Of a stretch of DNA of 55,495 nt, positions 24,438 through 33,108 are shown in pieces. Source of the DNA: an uncultured Christensenella sp. (GTDB taxonomy: Bacteria; Bacillota; Clostridia; Christensenellales; Borkfalkiaceae); the NCBI GenBank assembly GCA_910585785.1, contig CAJUEV010000004.1, forward strand, positions 87,818 to 143,312. The letters are read 5' to 3'. Position numbers and translations under genes: made by a program. Position 1 is the first letter of the stretch, and every line of letters starts with the position of its first letter. The notes beneath the pieces are model-generated. The model did not search any database. It was not told the origin of the DNA and saw only the letters and a list, made by a program, of their open reading frames with translations.

Positions 24438-26227
24438 AACCCTTCTCCGCTTTTTATATTTTTCTTTTGATTGAGCAATCTTTGAAGTTCAGCCGCAAGC
24501 GCCTTTCTGGCGTTTATGTCGGTTTCTTTTTCCGCTTTTTGTTTTATGGCAGACAACTTTTCGTCCAAATCGCTTATTTTAAGCGTCTTTATACAGTCGT
24601 AAAAATACCTTTCGGCAACTTCGCCCTTCAAAGCGGTGCCGTCGGAAAAATCCAATATTTTTGTAAGTTCGGTATAGTCGGCGGAATCTTCTTCAAAAAA
24701 TTCAAACAATTCCGCAGGCTGAATACGCTGTTCAAGCAAAATTTTAGAGCGTATGTAATTTGCGATTATGTTATGGACGTCGTTTTTGAACGGTATTGAA
24801 GAAACGTCCGCTTCCTTTGCGAATTTTGCGCCGAACAGAAACGCCGCCACGACAAAGCGCGACGCCTTGTCTGTTACGGAAGAATCGTCCTTTCTTTCCG
24901 GTCTTTCGCTTTCGGCGGGTTTGGGAACGCGCGGGGACGAATTTAAATCGCGCTTTAAAGATTCGTAAGTTATTCCCGTTTCGTCGCGCAGTTTTTTAAG
25001 CAAATCTTCCTGCACGGAAGCGCTTTCCGCAGTAGAAATGATTTTTATAGCCTCGGCTACGTATTTTCTTTTATCTTCCGTTTTATTCAGGTTGAAGGCG
25101 GATTTTGCCGTTTGCAGTTTAAAGTCAATGAGAGGCATAGCCGCGTCAAGGCACTTTTTGTAACCCTCCGCGCCGTATCGTTTTATTACGTCGTCCGGGT
25201 CAAGTCCTTCGGGCAAAGGCACGACTTTTACGTTAAGCCCCTCGCTTTTAAGTATTTCAAGCCCGCGCATATTGGCTTTTTGCCCGGCAGCGTCGCCGTC
25301 ATAACTTATAAAAACGTTGTCGGTATATCTTTTTAGCAAGCGCGCCTGCTCCTGAGTGAGCGACGTGCCCATACTTGCGACTACGTTTTTGAAGCCCGCC
25401 TGATAGAGTGATACGGTGTCCATATACCCTTCAACCATAATCACGTCATTTATAGTTTGGGTCTTTCTCAGTTTTTTTAAAAGGTTTATGTTATAAAGCG
25501 TTTTGCTTTTGTTGAAAACGATGGTTTCGCGCGTGTTTTTATACTTCGCGACGTCCGTCTTTTTAAGCGCGCGCCCGCCGAAGCCTATGACCTCGTTCAT
25601 TGCGTTGATAATCGGTATTATCAGCCTGCCGCCCTGCGCGTCCGTAAGCCTGCCGTTTACTTCCGAAACGGCGCCGCTGTCTATCATATCCTGTTTTAAA
25701 TAGCCTTTTGAAAGCAAATACTGCGGCAAATCGCCGTAATTTAAACTTGCGCCGAAGCCGAATTTTCTTACAATGTCGGACGGAATTTGCCTCTTCAATA
25801 TATAATTTATATGCTCGTCGGCTTCTCCCGAATTAAGATTTTTCAAATAAAAGTGTGCGCAATCGTTCAAAATTTTTAAAACGGCGTCCTTTTTGCGCTT
25901 TGCTTCCACAGTTTTGCCGCTGTCGAAGCCCGTTTGCGGCACCGTCAGATTTGCGCGCTCGGCAAGCATTTTAACCGCGTCCATAAAGTCGACGTTTTCC
26001 ATACTTTGCACAAATTTGATAACGTCGCCCGACTCTCCGCAGCCGAAGCAATGATAGTATTGGTCGGACTCGTTTATGGCGAACGACGGAGTTTTTTCGT
26101 GATGAAACGGACAGCAAGCCCAATGGGTGCCGCCGCGACGTTCAAGCGAAATGTAACCGCTTGCCACCTCCAATATATTGTTTTTTTCTTTCAGGGTCTG
26201 CAAAAACCCCTGTAATTCGTTCGCCAT
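24434..26227 (-). CDS. dnaG: DNA primase DnaG
   Basis: DnaG makes the RNA primers for replication. The 597-aa protein opens with a CHC2 zinc finger (CPFHHEKTPSF... YHCFGCGESGDVI, residues ~38-70), then the catalytic core with TOPRIM motifs VMVEGYMDTVSLYQAGFKNVVASMGTSLT near residue 260 and YDGDAAGQ near 310, and a C-terminal helicase-binding region. It overlaps rpoD by four bases and follows dgt by 43 bases. Confidence 0.97.
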   Translation of the reverse strand: MANELQGFLQTLKEKNNILEVASGYISLERRGGTHWACCPFHHEKTPSFAINESDQYYHCFGCGESGDVIKFVQSMENVDFMDAVKMLAERANLTVPQTGFDSGKTVEAKRKKDAVLKILNDCAHFYLKNLNSGEADEHINYILKRQIPSDIVRKFGFGASLNYGDLPQYLLSKGYLKQDMIDSGAVSEVNGRLTDAQGGRLIIPIINAMNEVIGFGGRALKKTDVAKYKNTRETIVFNKSKTLYNINLLKKLRKTQTINDVIMVEGYMDTVSLYQAGFKNVVASMGTSLTQEQARLLKRYTDNVFISYDGDAAGQKANMRGLEILKSEGLNVKVVPLPEGLDPDDVIKRYGAEGYKKCLDAAMPLIDFKLQTAKSAFNLNKTEDKRKYVAEAIKIISTAESASVQEDLLKKLRDETGITYESLKRDLNSSPRVPKPAESERPERKDDSSVTDKASRFVVAAFLFGAKFAKEADVSSIPFKNDVHNIIANYIRSKILLEQRIQPAELFEFFEEDSADYTELTKILDFSDGTALKGEVAERYFYDCIKTLKISDLDEKLSAIKQKAEKETDINARKALAAELQRLLNQKKNIKSGEGL

Positions 26228-26270
26228 TGTTATTTATGATTTATAAAATATGCGGCAAAGCCGTAAAAAG

Positions 26271-27287
26271 TTATTTTTCGTTGTTGAACGTCCAGCCCTT
26301 AGGCACGAACAACCTGTTGAAGGTATATACTGCGTATCTGTCCGTCATTGACGACAGATAATCGCAAACAGCCTGCTCCTTACCGTAAATTTCTAAAATT
26401 TTTATATATGTTTCTGGCAAGTCCTCCGGTTTTGCGACAAAGTGCGAATACAGCGCCGAAAGCATTCTTTCCGCCTTTTCCTCCTCTCCGCGGGCGCTTT
26501 CCGAAAGATATACTCTTTCAAACATAAACGCGCGCAAAGCCTCGCTTGCACGGTTTACGGACTTGTCCATTTCCACCGTATTTTTACCGTATGAAGTTTT
26601 ATAAACGGACGTAACCGCGGTATTTATTCTTTCACGCGAGCAAGAGCCCAGAACTTGGGTTATGTCTTTTGGAATATCTTCCGCTTTGAGTATGCCTGCG
26701 CGAACCGCGTCGTCAAGGTCGTGATTTATGTACGCAACTCTGTCCGCCACCGAAACGCACCTGCCTTCCAGCGTGGCGGGAGTATCGCTTTTTCTGTGAT
26801 TTAAAATGCCGTCCCGCACTTCCCAAGTTAAATTTAAGCCCGCTCCGTCTTTTTCAAGCACGTCGACAACCCTTAAAGACTGCTTGTTGTGCTTGAAGCC
26901 CGCCGGTGCGAGTTTTGAAAGTATTCTTTCGCCGCTGTGCCCGAAAGGAGTATGCCCCAAGTCGTGCCCAAGCGCAATAGCTTCCGTCAAATCCTCGTTT
27001 AATGCGAGCGCGCGGGCGATTGAACGCGCAATTTGCGCCACGTCCAGAGTATGCGTAAGCCGCGTTATATAGTGGTCGCCTTCGGGCGAAAAAAACACCT
27101 GAGTTTTGTTTTTAAGTCTGCGGAAGGCTTTGCAATAAATAATTCTGTCCCTGTCGCGTTGAAACTCGGTGCGCATATCGCAAGGCGCTTCGCTTTTTAA
27201 TCTGCCTTTCGTATCCTCGGACTTGCACGCGTACTGCGAAAGAAAAGCCCGCTCTATTTCGTAAGTTCTTTCTTTCAGATTTTGCAT
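26271..27287 (-). CDS. dgt: dGTP triphosphohydrolase-like HD protein (Dgt)
   Basis: Deoxyguanosinetriphosphate triphosphohydrolase-family protein that removes triphosphate from dNTPs, tuning the DNA precursor pool. The 338-aa chain shows the family's RRLKNKTQVF, the HD-domain ligands H...HD (RLTHTLDVAQIARSIARAL and LGHDLGHTPFGHSGER) and the HD-C extension. It is the first gene before dnaG and rpoD, a frequent neighbourhood in Clostridia. In the 133 bases before the next gene I see a weak terminator-like element for the operon upstream, no ORF. Confidence 0.92.
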   Translation of the reverse strand: MQNLKERTYEIERAFLSQYACKSEDTKGRLKSEAPCDMRTEFQRDRDRIIYCKAFRRLKNKTQVFFSPEGDHYITRLTHTLDVAQIARSIARALALNEDLTEAIALGHDLGHTPFGHSGERILSKLAPAGFKHNKQSLRVVDVLEKDGAGLNLTWEVRDGILNHRKSDTPATLEGRCVSVADRVAYINHDLDDAVRAGILKAEDIPKDITQVLGSCSRERINTAVTSVYKTSYGKNTVEMDKSVNRASEALRAFMFERVYLSESARGEEEKAERMLSALYSHFVAKPEDLPETYIKILEIYGKEQAVCDYLSSMTDRYAVYTFNRLFVPKGWTFNNEK

Positions 27288-27420
27288 ACGCTTTGCTCCG
27301 CCGTAAAGTTTCTACTCTTAAATATTACGAAAAACTTTTTTAAAATACTTTTTTTTGTTAAAAAATTTGTTAAAAAACAAAAAACCCGCTTAATTACGAA
27401 AATTTTTGCCCATTAAAGGG

Positions 27421-28146
27421 TTATTTGCCGAAACCGCCGCCGACGGAAAGCACTTCGCCCGTGACGTACGTGCTTTCGGCAAGAAACACGCACGCTTCGG
27501 CAACTTCCGAAGGCAAACCTATTCTGCCGAGTGGGACTTCTTCTGCTAAATCTTCCATTTCCCGAGCGGTGAGGTGCGCGTTCATTTCCGTATCTATAAC
27601 GCCGGGGGAAACGCAGTTTACCCTAACGTTGGAAGGGGCAAGTTCTTTTGCAAGCGCTTTGGTAAACGCTATTACCGCGCCTTTTGAGGCTGAATACGCC
27701 GCCTCGCAACTTGCGCCCGTTTCTCCCCAGATGGACGCGACGTTGATTATCGAGCCGCCGCCTTCATAAACCATCTTGTTTGTGACCGCCTTACTGCACA
27801 AAAACACCGATTTGGCGTTTACCGAAAAAATTTTATCCCAATCTTCCGATGAGGTATCCTGAATTACTTTCACAAGGGAAATTCCCGCATTGTTTACAAG
27901 CACGTCAAGTTTTCCGTAAATGGAAAAAAACTCCTTGAACATATTGTTTGTCTGCTCCTCGTCGGAAACGTCCGCCTTCAACAAAACGGGACAAAAGCCC
28001 TGCATATTGAACTCTTCCTGAGTTGCAAGCGCGGCGGCTTCGTCCTTATGATAGTTTAAAACTACCTCGTAACCGCGCTGTAAAAACGCAAGCGCTATCG
28101 CTTTGCCTATCCCTTTTGTACCGCCGGTAATAAGCGCAGTTTTCAT
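27421..28146 (-). CDS. Short-chain dehydrogenase (FabG/YmfI-like)
   Basis: A 241-aa SDR with NADP-binding GGTKGIGKA (residues 8-16), NNAGIS, catalytic Ser and YxxxK (AAYSASKGA) and a C-terminal GGGFGK end. FabG (3-oxoacyl-ACP reductase) and YmfI (the EF-P 5-aminopentanone reductase of Bacillus) are both close; the missing fatty-acid synthesis neighbours speak against FabG, but sequence alone does not decide. It is the last gene of the long mnmE-to-aro run, overlapping aroK by four bases. Its terminator is weak (imperfect stem AACCC...GGGTT with a T-run around 27358-27420). Confidence 0.85.
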   Translation of the reverse strand: MKTALITGGTKGIGKAIALAFLQRGYEVVLNYHKDEAAALATQEEFNMQGFCPVLLKADVSDEEQTNNMFKEFFSIYGKLDVLVNNAGISLVKVIQDTSSEDWDKIFSVNAKSVFLCSKAVTNKMVYEGGGSIINVASIWGETGASCEAAYSASKGAVIAFTKALAKELAPSNVRVNCVSPGVIDTEMNAHLTAREMEDLAEEVPLGRIGLPSEVAEACVFLAESTYVTGEVLSVGGGFGK

Positions 28147-28640
28147 AAATTAAGCCACTCCTCAATGTTTTTGCAAATTTCTTCAACCGTTAGCCCGTCG
28201 GTATCCGTTATAAAATCAGCCGCGCTTTCGTAAACGGGCGTTCTTTCATTTAAAAGTTTGGTCAATTTTTCCTCCGCGCCGCCTGCAAGCAACGGACGGC
28301 TGTTATCGTCGCCCAACCGCGACAAAAGCGTCGGAAGCGCGGCGCGCAAATATACGGTTTTGCCGTTGCGCTTTAAAAGGCTTACGTTTTCGCCGCGCAC
28401 AGGGCAGCCGCCGCCCGTAGAAATTATAACGTTATCCAGACAAGACGCCGCCTTTACCGTTTCAGTTTCAATTTGCCTGAATTTTTCTTCTCCCAAACGG
28501 ACAAAAATTTCAGTAATATCGCCGTGATTTTTTCGTATTTCTCCGTCGGTATCGACAACTCGCATATTCAGGCGTTTGCCCAGCGCTTCCGCCACGGCGG
28601 ACTTGCCGCAAGCGGGCATACCTATCAAGACAACGTTCAT
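28143..28640 (-). CDS. aroK: Shikimate kinase
   Basis: Phosphorylates shikimate at the 3-OH with ATP, the fifth shikimate-pathway step. The 165-aa protein has Walker A GMPACGKSAVAEAL (residues 7-20), the shikimate-binding Asp in VVDTDGEI, GGGCP near residue 77 and the lid region with RPLLAGG. The length is typical of AroK. It overlaps aroQ upstream and the SDR downstream by four bases each, so it is translated as part of one polycistronic unit. Confidence 0.95.
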   Translation of the reverse strand: MNVVLIGMPACGKSAVAEALGKRLNMRVVDTDGEIRKNHGDITEIFVRLGEEKFRQIETETVKAASCLDNVIISTGGGCPVRGENVSLLKRNGKTVYLRAALPTLLSRLGDDNSRPLLAGGAEEKLTKLLNERTPVYESAADFITDTDGLTVEEICKNIEEWLNL

Positions 28641-29056
28641 AATTTAAAACTTTCGGCGGCGAGAATGTAGGATTTTTTGCCGAAACCGCAGACAACGCCT
28701 TTGCAAACCGCGGAAATTACGGACGTGCGCCTGAACTCGTCGCGGGCGAAAATATTTGACATATGCACTTCGATGACGGGGGTTTTTACGGAAGAAATTG
28801 CGTCCCTTATCGCAATGCTGTAATGCGAGTAAGCGCCTGCGTTTATTATAACTCCGTCGTATTTTTCGGCGTCGGCACGCTGAACGGCGGCGCAAATTTC
28901 ACCCTCTATATTGCTTTGAAAAAACTCGCAAACGTCGTCTTTGAAATAATTTGTTATTTCGGCGTTGATTTCTTCCAGAGTATCGCTTCCGTAAACCGAT
29001 TTTTCTCGTTCACCCGTCATATTCAGATTTACGCCGTTTATAAAAAGAAACTTCAT
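28637..29056 (-). CDS. aroQ: 3-dehydroquinate dehydratase, type II
   Basis: Removes water from 3-dehydroquinate to give 3-dehydroshikimate. The 139-aa protein shows type II motifs: NGVNLNMTGERE near residue 6 (usually NGPNLN, here Val instead of Pro), the lid with catalytic Tyr (KSVYGSDTLEEIN), NAGAYSHYSIAIRDAI with the catalytic-site Asn/Ser/His, and EVHMSNIFARDEFRRTSVIS. It is unrelated to the type I AroD enzyme. It ends overlapping aroK. Confidence 0.95.
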   Translation of the reverse strand: MKFLFINGVNLNMTGEREKSVYGSDTLEEINAEITNYFKDDVCEFFQSNIEGEICAAVQRADAEKYDGVIINAGAYSHYSIAIRDAISSVKTPVIEVHMSNIFARDEFRRTSVISAVCKGVVCGFGKKSYILAAESFKL

Positions 29057-29062
29057 TTTATT

Positions 29063-29875
29063 TTACCTTATATAAAAACTTTTTTTAAATTCTTCAAACA
29101 ATTGCTTTGCGCGTTCTCCGTTATACGGAGTTTTTGTAAAAATACATTCCGCAAAATACGCCTGATAAAACAACATTGCAAGTCCGTTTACTGCGCGCTT
29201 GCCCAACCCTTCCGCAATACGCAAAAATTCGGTTTTGGCAGGGGAATAAATTAAATCTACGGCGACCTCGCAAAGGGACAGCAAATCTTCGCCTACGGGC
29301 GAAACGCCCACGCTGTCGCCCATTCCCACGCCCGTCGCGTTTACTATGCCGTAATAGGGTTTATTTGTCAATTCGCCCGCAAATATGGCGCCGTTAAACT
29401 CGTTTGCAAGCGCTTTTGCCTTTTGGGCGCTGCGGTTATACACCGTCACGCCGGCGCCGCCGTCAAGCAGTTTTTTTACTGCGCTTCTTCCCGCGCCACC
29501 TGCGCCCAAAACAAGAAAATCTTTACCTTTTACTTCAATTCCCGCGTTTTCCAGCATAAGCATAAAGCCCGCGCCGTCGGTGTTGTATCCCGATTTTTCG
29601 CGGCATTTTACGGTGTTTACCGCGCCGAAAACAGCCGCGTCGCCTTCAAGGCGTTCAAGGTGGCGCATTATGCGCAATTTATAGGGGATTGTTACGTTAA
29701 ATCCGTCGTATTCTTTAAAGAGTTTTTGCGCAACGCCGTCAAACTCGCCTTCCGCAACGGATATTTTGTCGTATTCAACGCAATATCCTGATTTTTCTGC
29801 GATAAAACAATGTATCTGCGGGCTGAGCGAACGCGAAACGTCCGCGCCGATAACTGCAAGTTTTAGTTTTTTCAT
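29063..29875 (-). CDS. aroE: Shikimate dehydrogenase
   Basis: NADPH-dependent reduction of 3-dehydroshikimate to shikimate. The 270-aa protein has the substrate-binding SRSLSPQIHCFIAE, the catalytic Lys in FNVTIPYKLRIM and Asp in NTDGAGF, and the dinucleotide motif VLGAGGAGRSAV. I start it at the ATG at 29875, which overlaps the aroB stop as ATGA; a further upstream start is in-frame but lies within aroB. Next is aroQ after six bases. Confidence 0.94.
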   Translation of the reverse strand: MKKLKLAVIGADVSRSLSPQIHCFIAEKSGYCVEYDKISVAEGEFDGVAQKLFKEYDGFNVTIPYKLRIMRHLERLEGDAAVFGAVNTVKCREKSGYNTDGAGFMLMLENAGIEVKGKDFLVLGAGGAGRSAVKKLLDGGAGVTVYNRSAQKAKALANEFNGAIFAGELTNKPYYGIVNATGVGMGDSVGVSPVGEDLLSLCEVAVDLIYSPAKTEFLRIAEGLGKRAVNGLAMLFYQAYFAECIFTKTPYNGERAKQLFEEFKKSFYIR

Positions 29876-30924
29876 AGAGCGTCCGCGCACTCCCGCAACA
29901 AATTGGCGTACTCGTCAAATTCTATTTCTATTTCCGCGCTTTCGCCAATCGATTTGGGAACAATTAAATCCACCTTGTCGCTTAAATTCTTTTTGTCGTA
30001 CAAGGCATACCTTGCGGCGCTTTCAACGTCCTGATAGGAAGGCACTTTTTTAATTACGCGAAGGATAAGTTTTTTTATTTCGTCCGCGTATTGCCCCCCG
30101 CATATGCCGCGTTTAACGGCAATATACAGTTCGTAATACATACCTATAAGCACAAATTCGCCGTGCGATTTTTTGCGGTAAACCAACTCGAACGCGTGCC
30201 CTGTGGTGTGTCCCAAATTCAAAATTTTGCGCTTGCCTTCAATCTCTCGCTCGTCCTGCGCAACCACGTTCGCCTTATAACGGATACAATCGTAAATTAC
30301 GTCTTCCAAAAATTCCCATTTGTAAAGACTGTCGCAATTATTTAAAAGTTTATTTAAAATACCGCCGTCAAGCGCGCCGTATTTTATTATTTCGCCAAGT
30401 CCGCAGCGCAACTCTCTTGCGGTAAGCGTTTGCAAGAACCGCGGGTCCGCTATAACTTCCGCGGGCTGATAAAATGTGCCTATGACGTTTTTTACGCCGT
30501 TTACGTCCACTGCGGTTTTTCCGCCGACGGAACTGTCTACCTGCGCAAGCAGCGTAGTTGGAATCTGCACCAGATTTACGCCGCGCATATACAGCGAAGC
30601 GGCAAGACCGGCAACGTCGCCAACAACGCCCCCGCCGAACGCTATCACGGTGCAGTTTCTGCGCATACCAGCGCTTAACATATCTTTGAGTATGGATATA
30701 AGATAGTTATACGTTTTGCTGCTTTCGCCTGCGGGCAATATGGTGACGGGAAAGGAATTGCCGAACGTTTCCCATAAAAGATGCCTGTAAATTGCAAAAA
30801 CGTTGCTGTCGGTAACTATATAAATTTGCCCTTGGGCGTATTTTTTAGCATAAGCGTCAAACGCGCCGCTTCCGCAACGGATAACGCTTTTTGATAAGTT
30901 TGTTTCAAGTACTATTTCTTTCAC
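29872..30924 (-). CDS. aroB: 3-dehydroquinate synthase
   Basis: Converts DAHP to 3-dehydroquinate with NAD and a divalent metal. The 350-aa protein carries the NAD-binding GGGVVGDVAGLAASLYMRG near residue 95, the VQIPTTLLAQVDSSVGGKTAVDV segment near 120, and metal ligands in GEIIKYG, LNLGHTTGHAFE and KSHGEFVLIGM. It has an ATGA overlap with aroE and lies three bases from aroC. DAHP synthase (aroF/G) is not in the window. Confidence 0.95.
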   Translation of the reverse strand: MKEIVLETNLSKSVIRCGSGAFDAYAKKYAQGQIYIVTDSNVFAIYRHLLWETFGNSFPVTILPAGESSKTYNYLISILKDMLSAGMRRNCTVIAFGGGVVGDVAGLAASLYMRGVNLVQIPTTLLAQVDSSVGGKTAVDVNGVKNVIGTFYQPAEVIADPRFLQTLTARELRCGLGEIIKYGALDGGILNKLLNNCDSLYKWEFLEDVIYDCIRYKANVVAQDEREIEGKRKILNLGHTTGHAFELVYRKKSHGEFVLIGMYYELYIAVKRGICGGQYADEIKKLILRVIKKVPSYQDVESAARYALYDKKNLSDKVDLIVPKSIGESAEIEIEFDEYANLLRECADAL

Positions 30925-30927
30925 CGC

Positions 30928-32052
30928 TCACCTCAGGTCGCGATATCTTTGCGTAACCTCGCGCATATTGTCGCCGCCCAGCCTTTTAGCAACCGCTTGC
31001 GCCAACGTCAGCGCGGTAACGCTTTCCAAAATAATTTCGGCAGCGCATATTGCAATAACGTCGCTGCGCTCTCCCGCCGCTTTTGCAGGTTGCATAGTTT
31101 CCGTATCGACGGTGGCAAGTCCGCGCATAAGCGTGGGTATCGGCTTAACGGCGGCGCGGACGATAATTTCTTCTCCGTTGGACATTCCGCCTTCGATTCC
31201 GCCCGCGTTGTTGCTTTTGCGGTGAAATCCGTTTTTGTAATAAATTTCATCGTGAACTTTGCTGCCCGCCAAATCCGCAGCCTTAAATCCTAAGCCTATT
31301 TCCACTCCCTTTACCGCCTGCACGCTCATCAGCGCGCCGCAAATCGCCGCGTCCAACTTGTCGCCGTAACGCATACAACTGCCGAAGCCGCTTTTAAGTC
31401 CTTTTACTCGTATTTCCGCAACTCCTCCCGCGGTGTCGCCTGCGGCTTTCAGCCCGTCTATAAGCGCGACGGCTTTTTTCTGTAATTCGCCGTCAAGCAT
31501 AAACAAAGGTTGCTTTTTCGCCGCGGAAAGCGCTTCAAAGGAGTATTCCTTATTGTCGCAAATTCCGCATACGCTTTTTACGTAGCCCGAAACTTCCACG
31601 CCGAACGCGCGCAAATACTGCCTTGCCACCGTGCCAGCCACCACGCGGGCAGCCGTTTCTCGCGCGCTGGCGCGTTCTAAAACGTTTCTTGCGTCGTCGG
31701 TATCGTATTTAAGCATACCGGTAAGGTCGGCGTGCCCCGGGCGAACCTTCGTCAACCTTCTTTTGGTTACGTCGCATCCCTCCGGCGCCATAAACTCGCG
31801 CCAGTTTTCATAATCGTTATTTTTTACGGCAAACGCAAGCGGACTGCCCAAAGTTTTTCCGTTGCGTACCCCGCTTAAAATTTCGACCTTGTCGCTTTCG
31901 ATTTTTTGTCTTGCGCCTCTGCCGTAACCGCTTTGCCGCAAGGCAAGGTAATAGTTTATTTCGTCAATATCAATTTCAAGATTGGAAGGCAACCCCTCTA
32001 TAATTCCCGCAAGCGCCTTGCCGTGGGACTCGCCCGCTGATACGAAGTTCAT
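30928..32052 (-). CDS. aroC: Chorismate synthase
   Basis: Reduced-FMN-dependent conversion of 5-enolpyruvylshikimate-3-phosphate to chorismate, the precursor of Phe, Tyr, Trp and folate. The 374-aa protein begins with FVSAGESHGKALAGIIEGLP and continues with RQSGYGRGARQKIESD, VRPGHADLTG, RASARETAARVVAG and ending motifs VDTETMQPAKAAGERSDV. The ATG is at 32052; a longer open frame upstream runs inside the preceding gene and is not real. The start shares one base with the stop of that gene. Confidence 0.95.
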   Translation of the reverse strand: MNFVSAGESHGKALAGIIEGLPSNLEIDIDEINYYLALRQSGYGRGARQKIESDKVEILSGVRNGKTLGSPLAFAVKNNDYENWREFMAPEGCDVTKRRLTKVRPGHADLTGMLKYDTDDARNVLERASARETAARVVAGTVARQYLRAFGVEVSGYVKSVCGICDNKEYSFEALSAAKKQPLFMLDGELQKKAVALIDGLKAAGDTAGGVAEIRVKGLKSGFGSCMRYGDKLDAAICGALMSVQAVKGVEIGLGFKAADLAGSKVHDEIYYKNGFHRKSNNAGGIEGGMSNGEEIIVRAAVKPIPTLMRGLATVDTETMQPAKAAGERSDVIAICAAEIILESVTALTLAQAVAKRLGGDNMREVTQRYRDLR

Positions 32053-33068
32053 TATTTCTCCTTTGAAACGGTGTACTTTCCGCCCGAAACGCTTATAGTC
32101 ACCGTTCCGCATTCGCGCGTGGAATAAATACTTTTGCCCGCGTACTTTTGCGCCTCTGCCAAGGCTTCCGCCGACGGATTGCCGCGAGCGTTTTCTCCCA
32201 CGGAAATTATTGCCGTAAGCGGCTTTAATAACCCGTATAAACGCGTACTTACGCAAGATTTGTCGCCGTGATTGCCTGTTTTTATAATATTGCAGTTTTC
32301 AAGTTTAATTTTTTTGCCGCCTATTTCAAAACAGCCGCTATCAATATAATTGTTGTACAGCTTGTCCGCGTGTTTCGCCGTCATATCCCCTGCAAGAAAA
32401 AAGGCGACTCCGCCGTATTCCAGCCAGACGGAAGCGCAGGCGTTGTTTATATTTTCGGAAGTTGGATTTGAGTTTAGTTTATCGTACTCTCCTCCCTGAA
32501 ATTCGCCCGACGGAGACAGGAAGCACAGCGAGTATTCCTGCGAAAAAGCGATTTCGCCATAGCGGCAAATTTCAACTTCCGCGCCGCCCTCTTTCGTCTT
32601 GCGCGCTTGCAAAGCAAAGGCTGCATAACTTTCGTTTATTCCTGTAATTTTGCAGTCGGGCATAAAAATTTTGCCTATTTTTCTATATTTCAGTATGTCG
32701 ACAAGCCCGCCGCACCTTTCCGCTGATACCGACGTACAGACCAAATAGTCTAATTTATCGATATTTTTGGAATTTAGCACCTTCAAAACTTTAAGTTCGT
32801 TAGAGCGCCTGCCGTTGCCGCCGTCGATTAGCGCGGTTTTGCCGTCTGGCAACTCTATAAGGGTACTGTCGCCGTAACCCACGTCTATGAAGGTTACGCG
32901 CATTTCACCCGAAGGCAGCGCGTCTTTTTTGGAAATGAAGTACGCGGAGAGATATTTGACGGGGATAAACAAGTTTGTTATAACAATCGCCGCGGCGATA
33001 ACGAAAACCGCCGCCGCGGAAACGATTGTGATTATATGTCTTTTTGCTAATTTTTTACCGCGCTTCAT
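32052..33068 (-). CDS. ComEC/Rec2-type MBL-fold protein with lost metal motif
   Basis: A 338-aa protein with one N-terminal membrane helix (residues ~10-35) and an extracytoplasmic metallo-beta-lactamase-like domain: VTFIDVGYGDSTLIELPDGKTALIDGGNG near residue 57 matches the competence-type MBL group. Where those enzymes have the metal-binding THxHxDHxGG, this one has TSVSAERCGG, so all three ligand positions of the HxHxDH motif are altered. A later family motif is partly kept (KTGNHGDKSC). Probably not a metal-dependent hydrolase; it might bind a ligand or serve structurally. It precedes aroC with a one-base overlap and follows lysC by about 40 bases. Confidence 0.8.
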   Translation of the reverse strand: MKRGKKLAKRHIITIVSAAAVFVIAAAIVITNLFIPVKYLSAYFISKKDALPSGEMRVTFIDVGYGDSTLIELPDGKTALIDGGNGRRSNELKVLKVLNSKNIDKLDYLVCTSVSAERCGGLVDILKYRKIGKIFMPDCKITGINESYAAFALQARKTKEGGAEVEICRYGEIAFSQEYSLCFLSPSGEFQGGEYDKLNSNPTSENINNACASVWLEYGGVAFFLAGDMTAKHADKLYNNYIDSGCFEIGGKKIKLENCNIIKTGNHGDKSCVSTRLYGLLKPLTAIISVGENARGNPSAEALAEAQKYAGKSIYSTRECGTVTISVSGGKYTVSKEK

Positions 33069-33108
33069 CAGTAACCGTCGTTTAATTATCGTCCCAAAAG
33101 CGGAACGG

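Noticed and set aside
27358..27420. Strong terminator after the SDR gene
   Set aside because: Only an imperfect AACCC...GGGTT stem with a long loop before the T-run is visible; kept as a remark rather than a feature.
32053..32256. Longer chorismate synthase with a 68-aa N-terminal extension
   Set aside because: The extension lies entirely inside the MBL-fold gene in another frame; the family start motif begins at the ATG at 32052.
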